Source of the DNA: Leucothrix pacifica
Lineage (GTDB): Bacteria; Pseudomonadota; Gammaproteobacteria; Thiotrichales; Thiotrichaceae
NCBI RefSeq assembly: GCF_003172875.1
Contig: NZ_QGKM01000001.1
Coordinates: 55,078 to 119,077 of the forward strand
DNA length: 64,000 nucleotides
Reading direction: 5' to 3'
Both the position numbers and the translations under genes were made by a program. A model generated the notes under the pieces. It was not told where the DNA came from, did no database searches, and worked only from the letters and a program-made list of their open reading frames with translations. Position 1 is the first letter of the stretch. Every line of letters starts with the position of its first letter. Below, piece by piece: positions 44,948 to 53,842 of the stretch.

Positions 44948-46771
44948 ATGTCAATAAAACCACCGTTTACGGATCTGGATATCAAAACATCAGACTCCGG
45001 ATTTTATGAGGGTAACAGCATACCCATTGCGCTTATCAGTAAAGGCATAATGGTTATACTGGTACTTTGGGCATTAATACTGCCTGAAAATGCCAATAAA
45101 TTACTCGGGGCCTGGAACGGTTCGCTACTCAAAGGCTTCAACGGTTTCTACATCATCGCTGCTGGCGGCTTTTTCTTTTTCCTGATTGTACTGGCGCTGA
45201 TTCCTTCAATTGGAAAACGTAAGTTAGGCATGAACAATGACGAGCCGGAATTTTCCACCTTCTCATGGTTCTCCATGATGTTTGGTGCAGGTCTGGGAGT
45301 TGGCTTAATGGTGTATGCCACAGCCGAACCGATGGGATTATGGGGCTCTAACCCTGAAGTACTATCCGGTGCAGTGGAAGCCAATAAACCGGAAGCATTG
45401 ACCTCAGCCTACCGCTATACCTTCTTACACTATGGTTTTCATGCCTGGGCAATCTATGTAGTCACAGGGTTGTCGCTGGCTTACTACGCTTATTCTCGCG
45501 GAATGCCGCTAACAATTCGTGCGGCATTAACGCCTTTATTTGGTAAGTTACTCAATGGATTTCTGGGCCATATAATTGATATTCTTGGTGTGGTTGCAAC
45601 CATTCTGGGGGTATCCGTTACTATTGGATTTGGTGTGAGTCAGTTAACTGACGGGCTCTATGCCATCACAGATATGGCTTGGTTGATGGATCTCTCAGGC
45701 AAAGCACCGACGCCCAGCACTGTCGGTTTGATCTCATCATTATTGATGATTATGGTACTTTCCATTATTTCAGCCGTGTCTGGTGTAGGACGTGGTGTGA
45801 AGTATCTATCTAACCTAAACCTCGTATTATCGTTGATTTTATTAACGGTTTTTGTTGTATTCGGATCATTTGGTTTTGCCATGAGCACTTATGGCAGTGC
45901 CATGATCGACTACATCGTTCACTTCTTCTCCCTATCATTTAACGCCTATGGCACCTTGTCTCAAGCAGACTTCGTAGCGGCTCTGCCGGATGCTGTTAAA
46001 GCACTACCTGCCGCAGACATAAACGCTATTTATAGCGGTGCAACTAATGCCTGGGGGTCACTGTCTGGCTTTGAGGAAAAGCTACCTGAAACATTCAAAG
46101 CGTTAGAAAACTCAGACACCTTAGCTGCCAGTATTTATGAAGCTGGCACCCAAGGCCGTCAATTCGGCTGGCAAGCAGGCTGGACCACATTCTACTGGGC
46201 TTGGTGGATTGCATTCTCACCATTCGTGGGATTGTTCTTAGCGCGTATCTCTAAAGGTCGCTCAGTACGTGAGTTCATCGTGGGTTGTGTATTTGCACCT
46301 GCTCTGGTGTGTTTCGCATGGATGACCATTCTCGGAGCCTCTGCAATTAGCCTTGAAATGAGTGGGACCGCCGATGGCTCTATTATCGCTGCGACGACCA
46401 CCAATAAACTATTTGCCACGCTACAAGTCATGCTAGCCGATAACGCAGCATTACTCTCTGGCATCACAATCATGTGTGTGGTTCTGATCCTAACCTTCCT
46501 CGTCACATCAGCTGACTCGGGTATTTTGGTAATGAATACGATTATGTCTGGCGGTGAACAAGAAACTGGCATTAAGCACCGCATCGTTTGGGGTGTAGTA
46601 ATGACAGCAGTAATTGGAACGCTATTAGTCGCAGGAGGTGGCGGTTTGGATGCGCTGAAAAATGCGATGATTATCGGTGCTCTGCCGTTCACTGTGGTTA
46701 TGGTATTGATGTGTGTGGCACTAACTAAAGCATTGATTCGTGATGGTATTCGTGGAAATCAAAAGAGTTAA
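44948..46771 (+). CDS. BCCT-family transporter (betaine/carnitine/choline type)
   Basis: Sodium- or proton-coupled uptake of trimethylammonium or related zwitterions across the inner membrane. The 607-residue protein has about twelve membrane segments, FSWFSMMFGAGLGVGLMVY and the family region containing WTTFYWAWWIAFSPFVGLFL with conserved tryptophans. An extra hydrophilic loop (about residues 345-405, rich in Ala and Glu) is inserted between segments and is longer than usual. A good ribosome site (GGAGATAGG) precedes the ATG. A split LysR gene is divergent, and a catabolic gene set follows. Confidence 0.93.
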   Translation: MSIKPPFTDLDIKTSDSGFYEGNSIPIALISKGIMVILVLWALILPENANKLLGAWNGSLLKGFNGFYIIAAGGFFFFLIVLALIPSIGKRKLGMNNDEPEFSTFSWFSMMFGAGLGVGLMVYATAEPMGLWGSNPEVLSGAVEANKPEALTSAYRYTFLHYGFHAWAIYVVTGLSLAYYAYSRGMPLTIRAALTPLFGKLLNGFLGHIIDILGVVATILGVSVTIGFGVSQLTDGLYAITDMAWLMDLSGKAPTPSTVGLISSLLMIMVLSIISAVSGVGRGVKYLSNLNLVLSLILLTVFVVFGSFGFAMSTYGSAMIDYIVHFFSLSFNAYGTLSQADFVAALPDAVKALPAADINAIYSGATNAWGSLSGFEEKLPETFKALENSDTLAASIYEAGTQGRQFGWQAGWTTFYWAWWIAFSPFVGLFLARISKGRSVREFIVGCVFAPALVCFAWMTILGASAISLEMSGTADGSIIAATTTNKLFATLQVMLADNAALLSGITIMCVVLILTFLVTSADSGILVMNTIMSGGEQETGIKHRIVWGVVMTAVIGTLLVAGGGGLDALKNAMIIGALPFTVVMVLMCVALTKALIRDGIRGNQKS

Positions 46772-46797
46772 CCTCTGACAAGCGTTTAGATCACCCC

Positions 46798-46828
46798 AAA
46801 GGCGTACCGGTCTCAGGTGCGCCTTTTT
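46798..46828 (+). terminator. Rho-independent terminator after the BCCT gene
   Basis: GGCGTACC (46801-46808) pairs with GGTGCGCC (46816-46823) around a short loop, followed by a T-run. Confidence 0.85.
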
Positions 46829-46957
46829 ATTTAATTGGTTTGATTCCATCGAAACATGGTGAAACCTAAGCCAATATTTTCTCATACCCTAAAAATTCAT
46901 TGTTTGTACTCCTCGCAATGAGGGGTACTATCTGGAGAGGATTACTACGAGGCGCTT

Positions 46958-48076
46958 ATGAGAATATTACGCAATCCCTTGCGCGGACAAGGCATTGAGC
47001 AAACAGCAGAAATGTCATTGCAACAAGTCAGCGTCGACGCCGCTAAAGCCATGGATTTATTGCAGCACTGTCCCGTGGCAAAACAAACACCCCTGCATAT
47101 ATTCAATAACATATCTCTCGCTAATGACCTGAGGATAAGCCAGTTATATATCAAAGACGAACGTGATCGCATGGGGCTTGGCAGCTTTAAAGCACTCGGT
47201 GCCGCTTATGTCATCGCATTGGCTGCAGCCAACAAAATTGATGCCTCTCCGATTGTTTCACGAGAAACAATTACACCGGAACAACTAAGCCAAACGCTCG
47301 AAGGGCAGACTTATGTCTGTGCCAGTGCGGGTAATCACGGTTTGTCTGTCGCAGCAGGTGCGCGGGTATTCGGTGCTAAGGCTGTCATTTATTTAAGTGA
47401 AACCGTCCCGGAAAGCTTTGCGGCTCGCTTACGAGACTATGGCGCTGAGGTGGTTCGTGCCGGTGACAATTACGAAGCCAGCATGTCAGCAGCCGCTGCT
47501 AAGGCAGATGAATCTGATTGGATATTATTGTCAGATTCCTCATGGCCCGGCTATACCGAACTCCCCACGCAAGTCATGGAAGGCTATTTAGTCGTGCCCG
47601 CTGAAACCTGCCAACAACTAAGCAATCACGAACCTCCAACGCATATATTTTTACAAGCGGGTGTGGGTGGCATTGCTGCGGCAGCGACTGCATATTTTCG
47701 CCAATACTGGGGTGATGTACCAACCATCGTAATTGCCGAGCCTGAAGCTGCTCCTGCGGTAATGAGCAGTGTGGAAGCTGGTAAGCCAATCGTCAGTGAA
47801 GGCCCTGTTTCTAATATGGGGCGTTTGGACTGTAAAGAGCCTTCCCATATTGCCTTAGGATGCTTATCACGTGAGGCAGATTTCTTTGTCACGCTTAATG
47901 ATACTGAGGTACAGGAAACCACCGATTGGTTGGCCGTAGGCGGCATTGCCAGTACACCGTCAGCCACCGCAGGGATGTCGGTTGTTCAGCAGTCCATAGC
48001 AAATGACTCAATTAGGGCCGAACTTGGCATCAGCGAAGAAAGTCGGGTATTGGTATTGATCACAGAGCAAGCCTAG
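46958..48076 (+). CDS. PLP-dependent ammonia-lyase, diaminopropionate ammonia-lyase-like
   Basis: A fold-type II PLP enzyme of 372 residues. MGLGSFKALGAAYVIA carries the Schiff-base lysine, CASAGNHGLSVAAGA is the phosphate-region loop, and LQAGVGGIAAAATAYF is the glycine-rich PLP phosphate loop. The overall sequence is closest to 2,3-diaminopropionate ammonia-lyase (DpaL/YgeX) rather than threonine dehydratase; it would release ammonia and pyruvate-type products. It precedes an M24 peptidase gene by 90 bases. The true substrate is uncertain. Confidence 0.82.
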   Translation: MRILRNPLRGQGIEQTAEMSLQQVSVDAAKAMDLLQHCPVAKQTPLHIFNNISLANDLRISQLYIKDERDRMGLGSFKALGAAYVIALAAANKIDASPIVSRETITPEQLSQTLEGQTYVCASAGNHGLSVAAGARVFGAKAVIYLSETVPESFAARLRDYGAEVVRAGDNYEASMSAAAAKADESDWILLSDSSWPGYTELPTQVMEGYLVVPAETCQQLSNHEPPTHIFLQAGVGGIAAAATAYFRQYWGDVPTIVIAEPEAAPAVMSSVEAGKPIVSEGPVSNMGRLDCKEPSHIALGCLSREADFFVTLNDTEVQETTDWLAVGGIASTPSATAGMSVVQQSIANDSIRAELGISEESRVLVLITEQA

Positions 48077-48166
48077 CGCGTAAATCGCAGGTTGCAACCG
48101 TAAGTGTTTGAAGTAAATATTTAAAGTGAGTAACTAAGGAAAAAGTCAAAACTAAAGGAGAAGGAG

Positions 48167-49321
48167 ATGCGTGGCTTTACTGAAGATGAGTTTCGTCAAC
48201 GTTTAGAAAATGCACAATTTCTGATGAGAGAGCAGGGCATGAATCTTTTGCTACTGAACTCAGAAGCAGAGGTGCGTTATTTTTCCGGTTTTCATACCCT
48301 GTTTTGGCAAAGTCCCACCCGCCCCTGGTTCTTACTGATTCCCGCTTATGGCGAGCCCATCGCGGTTATTCCGGCCATCGGCGAAGCGCTGATGCGCAAT
48401 ACATGGATCAAAGATATCCGCTGCTGGTCGTCACCTCAACCGCATGATGAAGGCATTTCTTTACTCAATAAAACACTGCAGGAAATGGTCGGCACCAGAG
48501 CGGTCATTGGCTTAACCAAAGGTCATGAGTCTGTTGTGCGCATGCCCCTGCAAGACCTTGAACGCCTGCAATCGCAACTACCCGGCATCCACTGGGTTAA
48601 TTGCACACCACTGATTCGCAAATTACGTATGGTGAAATCTGCAGCTGAGATCAGCAAGATTCGGCATATTTGCAATATTGCCTCAAAGACGTTTTCACAA
48701 GCCCTTGAGCTATTTCATATTGGCCAACCTTTGGATGAGGTGTTTCGCGCATTTCGCATCGCGATGTTGCAAAACGGTGCTGACGATGTGCCTTATCTGG
48801 TTGGAGGCGCAGGTCAAGGCGGCTATGGCGATGTGATTTCACCTCCGTCTGATAAACCGATTGAAACCGGTGATATTCTCATGCTGGATACCGGTGCTAC
48901 TTACGACGGTTACTACTGCGACTTTGACCGCAACTATTCGTTTGATCATGCCTCGGATGCAGCCAAACAAACCTATAAAACCTTGTATAAAGCAACCGAA
49001 GCCGGTCTGGCTGCAGCACGCCCCGGTGCGACGTGTTCAGAGCTTTATCAAGCCATGCAATCCGTGATTGAAGCGGCGGGCGGTGGCGCGGGTGGAGTAG
49101 GGCGCATGGGTCATGGATTGGGCATGCAACTCACCGAATGGCCGTCACATATGGCCAGTGATCACACGGTTATTAAGCCCAATATGGTACTCACACTTGA
49201 GCCTAGTATGGCTATTTCCCCCGGTAAAATCATGGTGCATGAGGAAAATATTCTGATCCATGAAGATGGTGTGGAATTGCTGAGCCACAGAGCGGAGCCG
49301 GAACTTCCCTGCATCACTTAA
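48167..49321 (+). CDS. M24-family metallopeptidase (Xaa-Pro aminopeptidase/creatinase-like)
   Basis: A 384-residue pita-bread enzyme. The N-terminal creatinase-type domain (LLLLNSEAEVRYFSGF) is followed by the catalytic domain with metal ligands in MLDTGATYDGYYCDFDR (two aspartates), GHGLGM (histidine), LEPSM and HEENILI (glutamates). M24 relatives also include ectoine hydrolase DoeA and creatinase, so the substrate may be an osmolyte amide rather than a peptide. GGAGAAGGAG lies before the ATG. I see nothing that distinguishes a peptidase from an amidohydrolase. Confidence 0.85.
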   Translation: MRGFTEDEFRQRLENAQFLMREQGMNLLLLNSEAEVRYFSGFHTLFWQSPTRPWFLLIPAYGEPIAVIPAIGEALMRNTWIKDIRCWSSPQPHDEGISLLNKTLQEMVGTRAVIGLTKGHESVVRMPLQDLERLQSQLPGIHWVNCTPLIRKLRMVKSAAEISKIRHICNIASKTFSQALELFHIGQPLDEVFRAFRIAMLQNGADDVPYLVGGAGQGGYGDVISPPSDKPIETGDILMLDTGATYDGYYCDFDRNYSFDHASDAAKQTYKTLYKATEAGLAAARPGATCSELYQAMQSVIEAAGGGAGGVGRMGHGLGMQLTEWPSHMASDHTVIKPNMVLTLEPSMAISPGKIMVHEENILIHEDGVELLSHRAEPELPCIT

Positions 49322-49478
49322 TCCTTTACTCCGGTTACTCCCTTAATTTTCTGAAGCAGACTGACACATAATCCCCCTAAACTTTTTCTGAATCTTTTTT
49401 ATCAAATTCAGCGTATTAGCGGTCGTGTCACTGTAAAAAGCAAACAATAACGCGAATGACTATTTCAGAGATTAAGGT

Positions 49479-50297
49479 ATGACCTCATTAACATTAAAAA
49501 AACTATCCGGTTACGTCGGTGCAGAAGTGAGCGACATCCGACTGGCTGACCTCAATGACTACAGCTTTGGTGAGATCCAAAATGCTTTATATGAACACGG
49601 CGTTCTGTTTTTTCGCGATCAGTTCCTCACGCCAGAGCAACACATTGAGTTTGCCGAACGCTGGGGCGATATCGACATCAGCCGTTTTTTTAATGCCGTG
49701 GCAGGTTACCCACAAATTGCAGAGGTGCGTACCAAGCCTGATCAGAAAATCGTGATTGGTGGGCATTGGCATACTGATCAGTCCTTTGATCCGGCACCGG
49801 CGATGGCGTCTATTTTATCGGCACAGAGTATTCCCGAATACGGTGGTGACACGCTGTTTGCTTCTCAAACCGCAGCCTACGACAACCTCTCAGAAGGCCT
49901 GAAAGCCACACTGGAAAACCTCAATGCCTGGCACAGTGATGCGAGTTTCGGACTAGCCGCTCAAGTGCTGGATGAACACTTCTCAGCCGATGGCATCACT
50001 AAACCCACCCTGCACCCTGTGGTAATTAAACATCCGGTCACTGGTCGCAAAGCCATTTACGTCAATGATGCTTTTACCACGCACTTTGAAGGCTGGACTG
50101 TGGAAGAATCCAAACCGTTGCTGCAATACCTTTATCAATACGTAGTGCAACCGTCATTCTGTTGTCGTTTTACCTGGAGTCCCGGCACGGTAGCGATTTG
50201 GGAGAATCGTTTGGTGCAGCATTATGCTTCAGCGGATTATCAGGGGCAGTCGCGGTTGATGCACCGGATTACGGTGCAGGGTGTGCCATTGGGTTAA
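49479..50297 (+). CDS. TauD/TfdA-family 2-oxoglutarate-dependent dioxygenase
   Basis: A non-heme iron oxygenase of 272 residues. The iron facial triad is visible: HWHTDQSF (His and Asp) near residue 97 and QHYASADYQGQSR with the distal histidine near 250, followed by RLMHR with the 2-oxoglutarate-binding arginine. TauD relatives hydroxylate taurine, chlorophenoxyacetates or hydroxy-lysine type substrates; this one lies in an osmolyte/amino-acid catabolic group and may start breakdown of a methylated or sulfonated compound. Specificity is inference. Confidence 0.9.
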   Translation: MTSLTLKKLSGYVGAEVSDIRLADLNDYSFGEIQNALYEHGVLFFRDQFLTPEQHIEFAERWGDIDISRFFNAVAGYPQIAEVRTKPDQKIVIGGHWHTDQSFDPAPAMASILSAQSIPEYGGDTLFASQTAAYDNLSEGLKATLENLNAWHSDASFGLAAQVLDEHFSADGITKPTLHPVVIKHPVTGRKAIYVNDAFTTHFEGWTVEESKPLLQYLYQYVVQPSFCCRFTWSPGTVAIWENRLVQHYASADYQGQSRLMHRITVQGVPLG

Positions 50298-50478
50298 AGT
50301 GCCTTTTTTTAGTATTGGGTCTATGTGTATCGCGCACATTTTGTGGTAAAACGTATTTAAACGATGTAATAACAAACATCATTTGAACTACTGAAAACCT
50401 GACACTCCTGCACCTTGGCCATCAATAGTTATATTGCTGACTAAGGTCGCGACCGCATGACCACCAAAGGAAGCAACC

Positions 50479-51237
50479 ATGAATATCGCCTGCTGGTCTG
50501 GCCCCCGAAACCTATCAACGGCCATGATGTATTCATTTGGCGCACGCGCTGATTGTGCGGTGTGGGATGAGCCATTTTATGCTGCCTACCTTGCGCAAAC
50601 CGGACTTAATCATCCCATGCGCGAGGACATTCTGGATGCTGGAGAAACAGACCCCACAGTTGTTGCCAAGCACTGTACTTTACCCCCTTCTGGCAGTGAG
50701 CCGTATTTCTATCAAAAACACATGACCCATCACATGCTGGATCATTATGATCAGACATGGTTTGATGAAGTGGTGCATGTTTTTCTGATTCGCCATCCGG
50801 CACGCGTGTTAGCCAGCTACTCGCAAAAGCGTGAGAACCCAACCCTTGAGGACATCGGATTCGCGCAGCAAAGTCAGGTCTATGATGCTGTGTTGTCACG
50901 TGGTTTGAAAGCCGTGATTATTGATAGTCATGACATTCGCCAGCAACCTGAAACTATGTTGTCAAAGCTGTGTGATGCGATTGGAATGCCATTTGACCCT
51001 GCGATGTTAGCTTGGTCACAAGGCGGCCATCCGGATGATGGTGTCTGGGCTGCTCATTGGTATAACGCGGTGCATAGCTCGACAGGCTTTGCTGGCCCTG
51101 AGAAAGACTTGCCTGTTTTGAGTGATGATTTGCAAACGGTGTGTGAGGCGGCTCTGCCGCATTATGATCGTATGAAATCGCTTGCGATTTCCTGCCCTAG
51201 TGAGAACAGCAGAGTCATCCCAACAACTAGTCTGTGA
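50479..51237 (+). CDS. Sulfotransferase-like P-loop protein with an abnormal C-terminus
   Basis: A 252-residue protein of the bacterial sulfotransferase superfamily: the 5'-phosphosulfate loop WSGPRNLSTAMMYSFGARAD at the N-terminus and VHVFLIRHPARVLASYS (3'-phosphate loop) in the middle. From about residue 235 the reading frame runs into DNA that is homologous to hipB, so the end (AISCPSENSRVIPTTSL) is not native and the gene may be slightly truncated or newly terminated. It is a member of the cluster but its acceptor is unknown. Confidence 0.75.
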   Translation: MNIACWSGPRNLSTAMMYSFGARADCAVWDEPFYAAYLAQTGLNHPMREDILDAGETDPTVVAKHCTLPPSGSEPYFYQKHMTHHMLDHYDQTWFDEVVHVFLIRHPARVLASYSQKRENPTLEDIGFAQQSQVYDAVLSRGLKAVIIDSHDIRQQPETMLSKLCDAIGMPFDPAMLAWSQGGHPDDGVWAAHWYNAVHSSTGFAGPEKDLPVLSDDLQTVCEAALPHYDRMKSLAISCPSENSRVIPTTSL

Positions 51238-51367
51238 CCGCATCGGCATCAGTCGTGTCACTCTGCGAAAAGTCGAAAATGGTGACCCCACAATATCCAT
51301 TGGTCACTGTCTCAGCGTGCTTGGTGTACTAGACGCTAAACTACTGTCTAAAAGAAGCTTCACTTAA
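51221..51367 (+). pseudogene. Partial, internally deleted copy of hipB
   Basis: Starting at CAACAACTAGTCTGTGACCG (51221) the DNA closely follows the intact hipB 600 bases downstream (51830-52033). The encoded peptide QQLVCDRIGISRVTLRKVEN continues GDPTISIGHCLSVLGVL, then jumps to DAKLLSKRSFT, missing about 20 residues (LGLANDLTQVALDDELGRKL) that the full copy has. The front half of the gene, including its start and first helix, is missing. It is a dead duplicate fused to the sulfotransferase 3' end. Confidence 0.85.
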
Positions 51368-51376
51368 CCACCCTAA

Positions 51377-51417
51377 GGTCTACAATATATTACGTATATA
51401 GTTATTTTTTGTAGACC
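51377..51417 (+). promoter_or_regulatory. Inverted repeat directly before a small unknown ORF
   Basis: GGTCTACAA (51377-51385) and TTGTAGACC (51409-51417) are perfect 9-base complements separated by 23 AT-rich bases containing TATATT and TATATAG. It ends three bases before ATG 51421. The build resembles the autoregulatory operators of toxin-antitoxin genes nearby. Confidence 0.55.
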
Positions 51418-51420
51418 AGA

Positions 51421-51600
51421 ATGACAAAGAAGCCTGTTAGCCATATTGCGCCAAACTTATATTTTGATCCCGATGTCAAAATGTTTAGAGCAACGACCAA
51501 ACAAGCGATAACAGATCTTAAGCACTGTAATCGAAACGTGCACATGCTGGTTGAGAGCTATTTTCATCTTGATCCGCTAGTTAGCGAAGGTATTGATTAA
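51421..51600 (+). CDS. 59-residue unknown protein behind an inverted repeat
   Basis: ATG 51421 to TAA 51598-51600 encodes a 59-residue basic-to-acidic protein: MTKKPVSHIAPNLYFDPDVK, a middle helix-like KQAITDLKHCNRNVHMLVES, and YFHLDPLVSEGID at the end. No signal peptide or membrane segment. No match to a family I know. Its place between the broken hipB copy and intact hipBA, and the inverted repeat that abuts its start, suggest a small regulator or antitoxin. Codon use is ordinary. Confidence 0.5.
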   Translation: MTKKPVSHIAPNLYFDPDVKMFRATTKQAITDLKHCNRNVHMLVESYFHLDPLVSEGID

Positions 51601-51670
51601 AAGACATCTTTTCAGATGAGACCTAGGTGCTAGCTGGTAGCAATGAATTTGACACAGATATCAAAAAAGA

Positions 51671-51713
51671 ACACTATAATTTCCATATTATATGGAAATG
51701 GAAACTATAGTGT
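51671..51713 (+). promoter_or_regulatory. Nested palindromic operator of hipBA
   Basis: ACACTATA (51671-51678) pairs with TATAGTGT (51706-51713), enclosing a second palindrome ATTTCCATA (51679-51687)/TATGGAAAT (51691-51699). The array contains TATAAT (51675-51680) and includes the hipB start codon at 51692. This is the expected shape of a HipB autorepression site. Confidence 0.7.
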
Positions 51714-52033
51714 CCAACACAAATAATCCAACAGAACGCCGCAAAGCCGTTATTTTCCCCAAGCAACAGCAAATAATGACCGTACTCGGTGAAAATATAA
51801 AACTCGCCCGTAAACGTCGCCAGTTAACCCAGCAGCTAGTCTGTGACCGAACGGGCATTAGTCGCGTCACTCTGCGAAAAATAGAAAATGGTGACCCAAC
51901 AGTGTCTATTGGGCATTACCTGAGTGTGCTGGGTGTTTTAGGACTTGCGAATGACCTGACACAAGTTGCTTTAGACGATGAACTTGGGCGGAAGCTTCAG
52001 GATGCAAAACTGCTATCTGACAAAGGAGCTTAA
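51692..52033 (+). CDS. hipB: HipB-family antitoxin (XRE helix-turn-helix)
   Basis: A 113-residue XRE protein: residues about 30-90 form the DNA-binding domain (LGENIKLARKRRQLTQQLVC, TGISRVTLRKIENGDP). It would neutralise HipA and repress the operon. The start could be ATG 51692, 51698 or a later one at 51776; the operator overlaps the first two. A partial, decayed copy lies 600 bases upstream. It is separated from hipA by only two bases and the hipA start is served by AAGGAG within hipB. Confidence 0.9.
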   Translation: MEMETIVSNTNNPTERRKAVIFPKQQQIMTVLGENIKLARKRRQLTQQLVCDRTGISRVTLRKIENGDPTVSIGHYLSVLGVLGLANDLTQVALDDELGRKLQDAKLLSDKGA

Positions 52034-52035
52034 CG

Positions 52036-53286
52036 GTGGAAAAAACAATCTACGTGTTTGCAGACTGGGCAGTAGCTGATGGCACAACCTTTGACGCACC
52101 TCAGCTTGTTGGAACACTCACCTCCAATGTCATCCGCAACAAAGAACTCTTCAGTTTTACCTACTCTCCAAGCTGGTTGGACTCCTCTTTCGCACAACCG
52201 ATAGATCCTGAACTTCAGTTATTTGAAGGTCGTCAGTTCAGCAATGAGAATAACTTTCGCGTATTTCTGGATTCATGCCCTGACCGTTGGGGACGACTGC
52301 TAATGAAACGTCGCGAAGCAGCAATAGCAAACTTGGAAAGCCGTCGAACACGTGTGTTAATGGAAACAGACTACCTACTTGGAGTACATGACCAATATCG
52401 CATGGGCGGGCTTCGCTTTAAAACAGATCTTGAGGGTGACTTTTTAGACAACAACGACAAACTGGCAGCGCCCCCGATGAGCTCATTACGAGAACTGGAA
52501 TATGCCGCATCGAAAGTTGAAGATGACCGACAAGCAGATGACCCTGATTACCTGAAATGGTTGTTTATGCTGATTTCCCCCGGGTCATCGCTTGGCGGTG
52601 CACTCCCCAAGGCTTGCGTTATAGATGATGACCAATCATTGTGGATTGCTAAATTTCCCAGCCGCTATGATGACTATGACATTGGTGCATGGGAATACGT
52701 AGTCTATCAATTAGCTCTGGACGCAGGTATTGAAATGGCTGAGTCACGCATCCAGCGATTTAATAGTCCTTACCATACCTTTATCACCAAGCGTTTTGAC
52801 CGTCAGAATTCCCAGAGACTTCACTTCACCTCCGCCATGACACAGCTGGGGTATTACGATGGAGACTATGAAGCCAGCTATATAGAATTGGCTGAGTTCA
52901 TCAGTCAGCATGGCTCACGAGCACCTGCCGACCTTGAGCAGCTTTGGCGACGTATCGTATTCAGTATCGCCGTTTCTAATACCGATGATCACTTGCGAAA
53001 TCATGGTTTTATATTGGATGAGAAAGGATGGCGGCTATCACCTGCTTATGACCTTAACCCCGTTACTCCTGCTAATGGTTTACACCTGAATATTACCGAA
53101 TTTGATAATCGCTTGGATTTTGATTTGGCGATGGAGGTGATTGTTTATTTTAGGATCGGAAAAGCAAGAGCTAAAGAGATTTTAAGTGAAGTTCAGCAAA
53201 GTGTTAGTCAGTGGAGGCAAAAGGCTGATGCTATTGGGATTAGTCGGGCTGAGCAGAGGCGGATGGAGCAAGCGTTTGATTTGTGA
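52036..53286 (+). CDS. hipA: HipA-family serine/threonine kinase toxin
   Basis: A 416-residue HipA-like kinase. Features are SPGSSLGGALPK (the phosphorylatable/ejectable loop and lysine region) near residue 183, LWIAKFPS with the ATP-binding lysine, NTDDHLRNHGF (catalytic loop) and YDLNPV (the DFG equivalent). The start is GTG at 52036 after AAGGAG. The family phosphorylates glutamyl-tRNA synthetase or other targets to induce dormancy. All key residues appear present, so it should be active. Confidence 0.92.
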   Translation: MEKTIYVFADWAVADGTTFDAPQLVGTLTSNVIRNKELFSFTYSPSWLDSSFAQPIDPELQLFEGRQFSNENNFRVFLDSCPDRWGRLLMKRREAAIANLESRRTRVLMETDYLLGVHDQYRMGGLRFKTDLEGDFLDNNDKLAAPPMSSLRELEYAASKVEDDRQADDPDYLKWLFMLISPGSSLGGALPKACVIDDDQSLWIAKFPSRYDDYDIGAWEYVVYQLALDAGIEMAESRIQRFNSPYHTFITKRFDRQNSQRLHFTSAMTQLGYYDGDYEASYIELAEFISQHGSRAPADLEQLWRRIVFSIAVSNTDDHLRNHGFILDEKGWRLSPAYDLNPVTPANGLHLNITEFDNRLDFDLAMEVIVYFRIGKARAKEILSEVQQSVSQWRQKADAIGISRAEQRRMEQAFDL

Positions 53287-53461
53287 TTTGAATAACTTAC
53301 CAATGGAGCAATCTCAGAGTTATTTCAACGGTTTATGGTCTGCAACTAGTACGGTAGTTAGCGTACATAGAAGTAAGTAGACTGAAGAACATGCGTTTTT
53401 ATCAGCACCTAAATCTTCATCCTCTTCGATTGCAGTCAACCAATACCAAGGGCTATCACAG

Positions 53462-53803
53462 TTACTTAAGCCTTATATAATTCCGAGCTCTTTTTTTAGC
53501 AGCGTTAGTATATCCCTTAGGGCAAACGAGAATTCCAGTCGAAGCAGAACAGTCCTCCATCATTCCATGGAATGATTCAATATCCTTAACATTTAGGGGC
53601 CGATTGTATCGTTTAGCATCAACGATAATTCTTCTTTCCTTATCGTGGTTAAATCGATAGTCAATTAGTACATCGACTTGTCTGGAGGCTTCACTGTGTC
53701 TTCCTTCGATTTTAGCATTGGGTATTACAATAAAGTCCTGATCTTTGTATTCCTCAGAGCATAAGCTAGCAATGAAGCGTTCATATTTTTTCTAATCCGT
53801 CAT
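53462..53803 (-). pseudogene. Mrr-like restriction endonuclease gene with an amber codon at codon 4
   Basis: On the minus strand a frame starts with ATG 53803 (AGGA five bases upstream) as M-T-D, then hits TAG (53794-53792), and continues without further stops for 109 codons to TAA 53462-53464. The downstream peptide is convincing: KKYERFIASLCSEEYKDQDF, then RQVDVLIDYRFNH, RRIIVDAKRYNRPL and ASTGILVCPKGYTNAAKKRA. VDVLID and DAKRY match the catalytic D and (D/E)xK of the Mrr nuclease fold. No other start codon is well placed, so the gene is probably inactive unless the stop is suppressed or is a sequencing error. Confidence 0.75.
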
Positions 53804-53842
53804 GACATCCTATAAAGGTTTGTGTCTAGTATTTTGAACTAT

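Noticed and set aside
46192..46692. 166-codon open frame antisense to the BCCT gene
   Set aside because: A shadow of a membrane protein gene; composition is Ser/Thr/Pro-rich and no ribosome site is present.
48167..49321. DMSP lyase DddP, which is also an M24-fold protein
   Set aside because: The N-terminal and active-site surroundings do not resemble DddP as I know it; a creatinase/Xaa-Pro type call is safer.
53287..53461. Possible gene between hipA and the Mrr relic
   Set aside because: The frames are short and without any motif.
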